Positions 6,191-10,516 of a stretch of 10,516 bases of DNA are shown in pieces (within the stretch, counting starts at the first letter, position 1; each line of letters opens with the position of its first letter). The notes under the pieces are model-generated. The model was not told the DNA's origin, ran no database searches, and was given only the letters and a program-made list of their open reading frames with translations. Both the position numbers and the translations under genes were made by a program. Origin of the DNA: Phocaeicola plebeius (GTDB lineage Bacteria > Bacteroidota > Bacteroidia > Bacteroidales > Bacteroidaceae); the NCBI RefSeq assembly GCF_003437535.1, contig NZ_QSQT01000046.1, positions 11,424 through 21,939 on the forward strand, written 5' to 3'.

Positions 6191-6238
6191 AAAAGAAAAA
6201 GTCCCGTAAAACATTGATTTTACGGGATTTTTTCTTTT
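6191..6238 (+). terminator. Strong intrinsic terminator, probably bidirectional
   Basis: TCCCGTAAAA (6202-6211) and TTTTACGGGA (6218-6227) pair perfectly around the 6-nt loop CATTGA. With a G-U pair, the flanking A-rich and T-rich arms extend the stem to 21 bp in total. It isolates the island and any tRNA remnant from the peptidase gene downstream. Confidence 0.88.
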
Positions 6239-6333
6239 TACCCGGTGACAACCGAAAGACACACAAACCGGTATTTACAGAACCGGAAATGCCGAAGTTA
6301 TAAAGATTCTTTAAATAAAAGCTTACTCTTTAT

Positions 6334-6364
6334 TTTGATTTTACCTGCTTTATCGTTTCTTTTG
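6334..6364 (+). promoter_or_regulatory. Bacteroidetes-type promoter of the M28 peptidase gene
   Basis: TTTG at 6334-6337 (-33) and TTCTTTTG at 6357-6364 (-7; consensus TAnnTTTG with one mismatch) are 19 nt apart. The expected transcription start is near 6371, giving a leader of about 20 nt before the ATG at 6393. Confidence 0.6.
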
Positions 6365-6392
6365 CAACCAAAAACATTCAATTCTTTGACAC

Positions 6393-7940
6393 ATGAAAAA
6401 ACTACTAGTTTGCTGCACTGCATTTTTGTCATTATGGATACAGCCTTTCTTCGCTCAGAAAGCCGTCGTTGAGAGGATTATTGAAATCGGACACCAGGAT
6501 AATCAGGCCACACACCAGCTGGATATACTGACTAACCGCTTTGGCGGACGCCCCATCGGGTCGGATGCGTATGAGAATGCTGCCGAATGGATGATACACG
6601 AATACAAAAAGTGGGGGCTGGACGCTCAGCTGGAAGAAGCCGGCGAACTCTCTGTCGGTTTTAACCGCGGGCCTTGGTTTGGAAAGTTGTTGAGCCACGA
6701 CCATGGAATGACCCTCCATTTCGCCACTCCTTCGTATACTTCCGGAACGAAAGGGGTACAGCGTGGCCACGTTTTGATGGAGCCCCGTACCGACCAGGAA
6801 TTCGAACGCATCAAACTCAAATTAAAAGGAGCCTGGGTACTGATTTCCGGCACAAACAACGGCTGGCCCATCGACCGGACGGCACAGGCTGATTCTATTC
6901 GTCAGGCTATCAAACAGGAAAATAAGGAAATCGACCAGAAGAATGCCGAACTCCGAAAAAGAAACAGAGAGAAAGGTGAAAACAACAAGATGATTCCTTA
7001 TAAGGAATTCCCGGCGCTTTACTACCATGAGATGGTTGAAGCCGGTGCCTTAGGATTCATTCAGTCATCAGAGGTACCCATCCGCGCGCTCTATGACCGG
7101 AAGATGATTGACAGCATGACGTTCGACAACCTGCCGGAAGTTCCTGACATCAAGCTCGACCGGCATCAATTCGACATCATTGCTCAGATGGTAAAAGAAC
7201 GGCGGGAAGACTTCCTGCTGGAGTTCGATATCCGCAATCATTTCAAACTCGGACCAATTAAATATCACAACGTGGTGGCATCGATACGGGGTAGCAAGTA
7301 CCCGGACGAGCAAGTCATCGTCTGCGGACACTTAGATGCCTTTGATACGGGTACAGGCGGCATCGACTGTGGCACAGGGATTGCTCCCATGATGGAAGCG
7401 GCCCGTATGCTGGCATTGTCGGGAGCCAAACCCAAGAGAACCATCCTCTTCATCGCCTTTGCCGGAGAAGAGTTCGGGCTGTTAGGCTCGAAAGCTTATT
7501 GCAAGAAACATCAGCAGGAGTTGCCGAAGATTGTCAACGTATTCAACCGTGACGGTGGGCCGGAACCTCCCGTCGGAATAGCTGTCTCGCAAGCGATGTA
7601 TGATGATTTCGTCAAGATAACCCAACCCATCCAAAAGATTCGGGCAGACATCCCGTTTAAAGTAACCGTGCGGCCGCCCCGTAAACTACCGAAGGTGGCG
7701 GGTGGCACCGACTCGGAAGTATTTGCCACGTATGGTGTCCCGACATACGGATTTACCACAAAAGATGTCAAAGGATATAATTTCAATTATGGGGAAATCT
7801 GGCATACGGAACGTGATTTGTTTACCAAGAACATCCCGGAATACCTGGAGCATACGGCAACTGTCACCGCCATCACTGCCTTAGGTGTAGCCAACCTCGA
7901 CAAACCTCTACCGCGGGAAGGAGTCTATGAAGAGAATTGA
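6393..7940 (+). CDS. Exported M28 family zinc metallopeptidase
   Basis: This 515-residue protein has a signal peptide (residues 1-21, ending PFFAQ) and a C-terminal M28 aminopeptidase/carboxypeptidase-Q-like domain. Likely zinc-site residues are H313 and D315 (CGHLDAFD), D325 (GGIDCGTG), the E359-E360 pair (FAGEEFGLLGSKAY), D387 (NRDGGP) and H471 (EIWHTERD). Residues ~100-280 form the usual inserted, PA-like region; they include a highly charged helix-prone stretch at ~165-200. It would remove amino acids from peptides in the periplasm or at the cell surface. Length and motif order are complete and no frameshift is seen. The start codon lacks a classical Shine-Dalgarno, normal for this phylum. 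It has its own promoter, and GC is higher than in the island. Exact substrate is unknown. Confidence 0.9.
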   Translation: MKKLLVCCTAFLSLWIQPFFAQKAVVERIIEIGHQDNQATHQLDILTNRFGGRPIGSDAYENAAEWMIHEYKKWGLDAQLEEAGELSVGFNRGPWFGKLLSHDHGMTLHFATPSYTSGTKGVQRGHVLMEPRTDQEFERIKLKLKGAWVLISGTNNGWPIDRTAQADSIRQAIKQENKEIDQKNAELRKRNREKGENNKMIPYKEFPALYYHEMVEAGALGFIQSSEVPIRALYDRKMIDSMTFDNLPEVPDIKLDRHQFDIIAQMVKERREDFLLEFDIRNHFKLGPIKYHNVVASIRGSKYPDEQVIVCGHLDAFDTGTGGIDCGTGIAPMMEAARMLALSGAKPKRTILFIAFAGEEFGLLGSKAYCKKHQQELPKIVNVFNRDGGPEPPVGIAVSQAMYDDFVKITQPIQKIRADIPFKVTVRPPRKLPKVAGGTDSEVFATYGVPTYGFTTKDVKGYNFNYGEIWHTERDLFTKNIPEYLEHTATVTAITALGVANLDKPLPREGVYEEN

Positions 7941-7981
7941 CAATGAGAAAAGATATAGATTTCTAAAAAACAGACACATTC

Positions 7982-8012
7982 TTTGTCTTTAATCTGCCTT
8001 TACTTATATTTA
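7982..8012 (+). promoter_or_regulatory. Bacteroidetes-type promoter of the TlpA-like gene
   Basis: TTTG at 7982-7985 (-33) and TATATTTA at 8005-8012 (-7; TAnnTTTG with the last base changed) are separated by 19 nt. The ATG is 26 nt further on. This suggests independent transcription from the peptidase gene, which ends at 7940. Confidence 0.6.
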
Positions 8013-8037
8013 CACAAACAATAAAACCTGAATCCAC

Positions 8038-9939
8038 ATGAAAAAGAAAATGGCCCTACTGGCATTGGCCGCCACAGCATGGCTGGGCACCACCGCAAAC
8101 ACACCTGTCACCAGAAGCGTAGAAAACCCCTTCATCGAGTCAACCAACACCATGACCCTCGACATTTCGAAAGTGGAACTGAGCGACACGGCTACGGTGC
8201 TTTATACGGACGCCTACTTCCGCCCGCATTACTGGATAAAAATCAGTTCCGAATCTTACCTGCAAGCCGACGGCAAGAAATATGCCTTGAAAGGCACACA
8301 GGGCATTGAAGCCGATTCTCTTTTCTGGATGCCCGAAACAGGAGAAGCCTCCTTCCGGCTGAGCTTTGAACCCCTCCCCCGCGATACACGCTCGTTCGAC
8401 TTCATTGAATCCGACTGCAACGAATGTTTCAAACTGTTCGGTATCGACCTGACGGGAAAAACGGAAGCCACCGTGCCGTCTGACATCCCGGCCGAAGTCA
8501 TCCGTGCGAACGAGGCCGTACCTTCTTCCCTTCCCGCTCCCTTATTCAAAATGGGTGAAACCGCAGTACATGTCCATCTTTCAGGTTATCGGAAGGGACT
8601 GGCAAAGGAAGTGAATCTTTATGTCAATACCCTACTGAACGGACAGCAATCTTTCACCGCCCCCGTCAATCCCAATACGGGAGAGGCCGAATTCAAGTTC
8701 TGGCAGTATGGATCTGCACAAGCTTTTGTCCTTGCGGGAATAGGAGTAAACCGGTTCTGGCTGGCTCCGGGCGAAGAAATTGATTTGTATATTGACATGC
8801 ACCAAAGCGGACAGATGCTCTTGGACCGCCGGACGCAGAAAAAACAGCTTCCTCCTTTCAAAAGCGCACCAGGATGCTATGCCACAGGCACATACGCAGG
8901 TCTGACCTCTTCCGCATTGTATCCGGATAAACCTTACAGCATGAATCTTTTTTCAAAGGAATCCGCAGACTACAAGATGACGGCCGCCGAATATACACAG
9001 CATGTCGTCCAACTTTACCAGTCACTTTCCGACAGTATCGCACAAAGCGACCTGCCATCTGTAGGAAAAGAACTAGCCCTGCTAAAATTGAAACAGGAAG
9101 CTGTGGAAGCTATGGCCCAAGGCGACGCTCTTCGTACATATAATTACCGGATGGTACATAACCAATGGGACCGCAACAAACCGCTGGACATTAAAATAGA
9201 CTCGCTGACAGCCGAAAACCGTGCCGCATTGTGCAAACTCTTCCCTATTGCCGACGAGCAACTGCTAATGGGAGAAAATATCATGTCCTATGCCCGCAGC
9301 ATCTCCAATCCACTCATCGACTGGCCTGAAGAAGCAAAACTAAAAGGCACCTTTGCCGAAGACCTGCAACGGGTTTTACCCTTAGTACAAAAAGCCGCGA
9401 ATATCTCACTGACCGAAACCGACCGGAAAATACTTGAAAGCGTACACAACCCGTTCTACCGGGATGCGATTCTGAAAATGCTGGAAAACGCGCAGATTGC
9501 TCTCAAGGAGGTAGAAGGAAAAGCCATCATCGAAAAGACACCCGAAGTAACCCCGGACAAGCTCTTCGAAGCCCTCATCGCGCCCTACAAGGGAAAAGTC
9601 ATCCTGGTAGATTTCTGGAACACCTGGTGCGGACCTTGCCGCATGTCTATCCGTGCCAACGAACCGCTGAAGGAACAGGAACTGAAGAGCGACAACCTGG
9701 TATGGATTTACCTGGCCAACGAAACGTCTCCTCTCGTCACTTACAAACAGGCGATTCCAAACATCAAAGGAAAACATTTCCGCCTGAACAACGAGCAATG
9801 GAAGTACCTTTGCGAACAGTTCAAAATTGACGGTATTCCTTCGTATGTGCTGGTAGACAAGTCTGGACACTATCAGCTCCGCAACGACTTCCGCGACCAT
9901 GAAGTCATGAAAAATACTTTGAAGAAAATGATTGAATAA
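8038..9939 (+). CDS. Exported protein with C-terminal TlpA/thioredoxin-like domain
   Basis: This 633-residue protein has a signal peptide (about residues 1-20, MKKKMALLALAATAWLGTTA). The C-terminal ~140 residues are a TlpA-like thioredoxin domain: KVILVDFWNTWCGPCRMS with active-site C531 and C534, and the cis-proline motif GIPSYVLVD with P601. The first ~480 residues belong to no domain I can name; they look like a beta-rich start followed by a helical linker (~310-490), an arrangement frequent in Bacteroidetes 'TlpA family disulfide reductase' proteins. A second CxxC (C127-N-E-C130) lies in the N-terminal part. The likely role is thiol-disulfide exchange in the periplasm. It is 97 bp downstream of the M28 gene, with its own promoter and a hairpin behind. 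Confidence 0.88.
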   Translation: MKKKMALLALAATAWLGTTANTPVTRSVENPFIESTNTMTLDISKVELSDTATVLYTDAYFRPHYWIKISSESYLQADGKKYALKGTQGIEADSLFWMPETGEASFRLSFEPLPRDTRSFDFIESDCNECFKLFGIDLTGKTEATVPSDIPAEVIRANEAVPSSLPAPLFKMGETAVHVHLSGYRKGLAKEVNLYVNTLLNGQQSFTAPVNPNTGEAEFKFWQYGSAQAFVLAGIGVNRFWLAPGEEIDLYIDMHQSGQMLLDRRTQKKQLPPFKSAPGCYATGTYAGLTSSALYPDKPYSMNLFSKESADYKMTAAEYTQHVVQLYQSLSDSIAQSDLPSVGKELALLKLKQEAVEAMAQGDALRTYNYRMVHNQWDRNKPLDIKIDSLTAENRAALCKLFPIADEQLLMGENIMSYARSISNPLIDWPEEAKLKGTFAEDLQRVLPLVQKAANISLTETDRKILESVHNPFYRDAILKMLENAQIALKEVEGKAIIEKTPEVTPDKLFEALIAPYKGKVILVDFWNTWCGPCRMSIRANEPLKEQELKSDNLVWIYLANETSPLVTYKQAIPNIKGKHFRLNNEQWKYLCEQFKIDGIPSYVLVDKSGHYQLRNDFRDHEVMKNTLKKMIE

Positions 9940-9957
9940 ACGCAAATCCAATTTGAA

Positions 9958-10001
9958 GAGGCTGGCTCAAATAAACTTCAAACTTATTTTGAGCCAGCCT
10001 C
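9958..10001 (+). terminator. Hairpin terminator behind the TlpA-like gene
   Basis: GAGGCTGGCTCAAA (9958-9971) pairs perfectly with TTTGAGCCAGCCTC (9988-10001), and three further pairs are possible past a one-base bulge. No T-run follows on the plus strand, so this is a weak or Bacteroides-style terminator, though its position 18 bp after the stop is right. Confidence 0.6.
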
Positions 10002-10147
10002 AATTGATACCATTAGAGTTGGTTAAACCTGTTATTGCAGTAACCTTTATATCATCAACTGTATCAATGTAAGACTTCATGGCTTTACAACCATTATGCT
10101 TTCATTTCAATATTCAGCAGAAAATCAACAACCTATTTAGTCTGACT
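10002..10147. other. AT-rich intergenic stretch without a supported gene
   Basis: The region holds only very short open frames. A 26-codon minus-strand frame (10000-10080) starts MKSYIDTVDDIKVTAITG but runs into the terminator hairpin, and no ribosome-binding site or family could be identified. I see no RNA gene or repeat. Confidence 0.3.
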
Positions 10148-10393
10148 TCAAAATAATCTGGATTCATTTTTTATACGTTCATTTAGCATATCACAAATCT
10201 CATTTCCTCTCATTGTTAAATTGGACACAAGAATGGCTTCAATGGATCCTATCAATTGCAAATTAAAGACCATAAGTTTTTTTATAAAATTAGACGTTTC
10301 TGGAGATTCCATTTTTTGTGAAATATATTTTGTCTTATATTCAATAGCTATGTATTTTACATGATGCATCTTTATCAACCGAAAAAATTTCAC
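10148..10393 (-). CDS. Hypothetical small protein or gene remnant
   Basis: The frame encodes 81 residues from a GTG at 10393, but is open upstream to 10471. The upstream residues (RVEIYVQFKGTYKVVKFEDV) look as protein-like as the rest, so the true start may be an unseen non-ATG codon, or this is the 3' end of a gene broken near 10470. In the other frame just upstream, FDNILIDIHKFKSLPYIKIE also reads plausibly, which would fit a frameshift. Composition is Lys/Ile-rich with no signal peptide or transmembrane segment. I recognise no family. Low GC compared with the preceding gene suggests acquired DNA. Confidence 0.3.
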   Translation of the reverse strand: MKFFRLIKMHHVKYIAIEYKTKYISQKMESPETSNFIKKLMVFNLQLIGSIEAILVSNLTMRGNEICDMLNERIKNESRLF

Positions 10394-10516
10394 GTCTTCA
10401 AACTTAACAACCTTATAGGTACCCTTAAATTGTACATATATCTCAACTCTATCTTTATATAGGGAAGTGATTTAAACTTATGTATATCAATTAAAATGTT
10501 GTCAAACAGCGTACAA

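Noticed and set aside
9406..9951. 181-codon minus-strand ORF opposite the thioredoxin domain
   Set aside because: The opposite strand clearly encodes the WCGPC domain. The long antisense frame follows from codon composition.
10000..10080. 26-codon minus-strand ORF MKSYIDTVDDIKVTAITG...
   Set aside because: It is too short, its stop lies in the terminator hairpin, and no family or ribosome-binding site could be recognised.
1..10516. CRISPR array or diversity-generating repeat
   Set aside because: No regularly spaced identical repeats and no template/variable repeat pair or reverse transcriptase are present. The repeats found are few and irregularly spaced.

Overview
The window looks like a Bacteroides/Phocaeicola-type (Bacteroidales) chromosome. 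Supporting signs are promoters of the TTTG - 19 nt - TAnnTTTG type upstream of the right-hand genes, an ISL3-like transposase of the two-ORF form common in Bacteroidetes, a Bacteroides-style tyrosine recombinase N-terminus, and secreted M28 and TlpA-like proteins typical of that group. No ribosomal or marker gene is present, so the genus is inferred.

Layout. (1) 1-~1430: an IS element on the minus strand (orfA 990-1331, orfB 11-946), cut by the left window edge. (2) ~1430-1900: a cluster of CGTTACA/TGTAACG motifs followed by a truncated integrase. (3) 2000-6061: the wreck of an AbiE-type (type IV) toxin-antitoxin locus. The antitoxin gene keeps its first 12 codons and its 3' third, joined by an internal deletion, and the toxin gene survives as about 55 codons. 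Between two diverged 75-bp copies of the antitoxin 3' end sits an intact, AT-rich two-gene DUF262 operon (2258-3775 and 3781-5814), probably a GmrSD/SspE/BrxU-like anti-phage restriction pair. (4) 6083-6238: a copy of the repeat found upstream of the integrase, a 16-nt stretch resembling a tRNA 3' end, and a 21-bp-stem terminator. I read this as the right boundary of a genomic island. (5) 6334-9939: two genes with higher GC and separate promoters, an exported M28 metallopeptidase and an exported protein with a C-terminal TlpA/thioredoxin domain, ending at a hairpin. (6) 10002-10516: AT-rich DNA with one doubtful minus-strand ORF.

Interpretation. The left 6.1 kb is an accessory island in which mobile-element genes and an older AbiE system have decayed, while the DUF262 pair has stayed open over 3.5 kb. 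That suggests the pair is the selected cargo. The right part looks like ordinary chromosome. The most notable feature is the DUF262 cassette set between two diverged pieces of one antitoxin gene, with one partner carrying a variant nucleotide motif and no visible HNH domain and the other carrying both.
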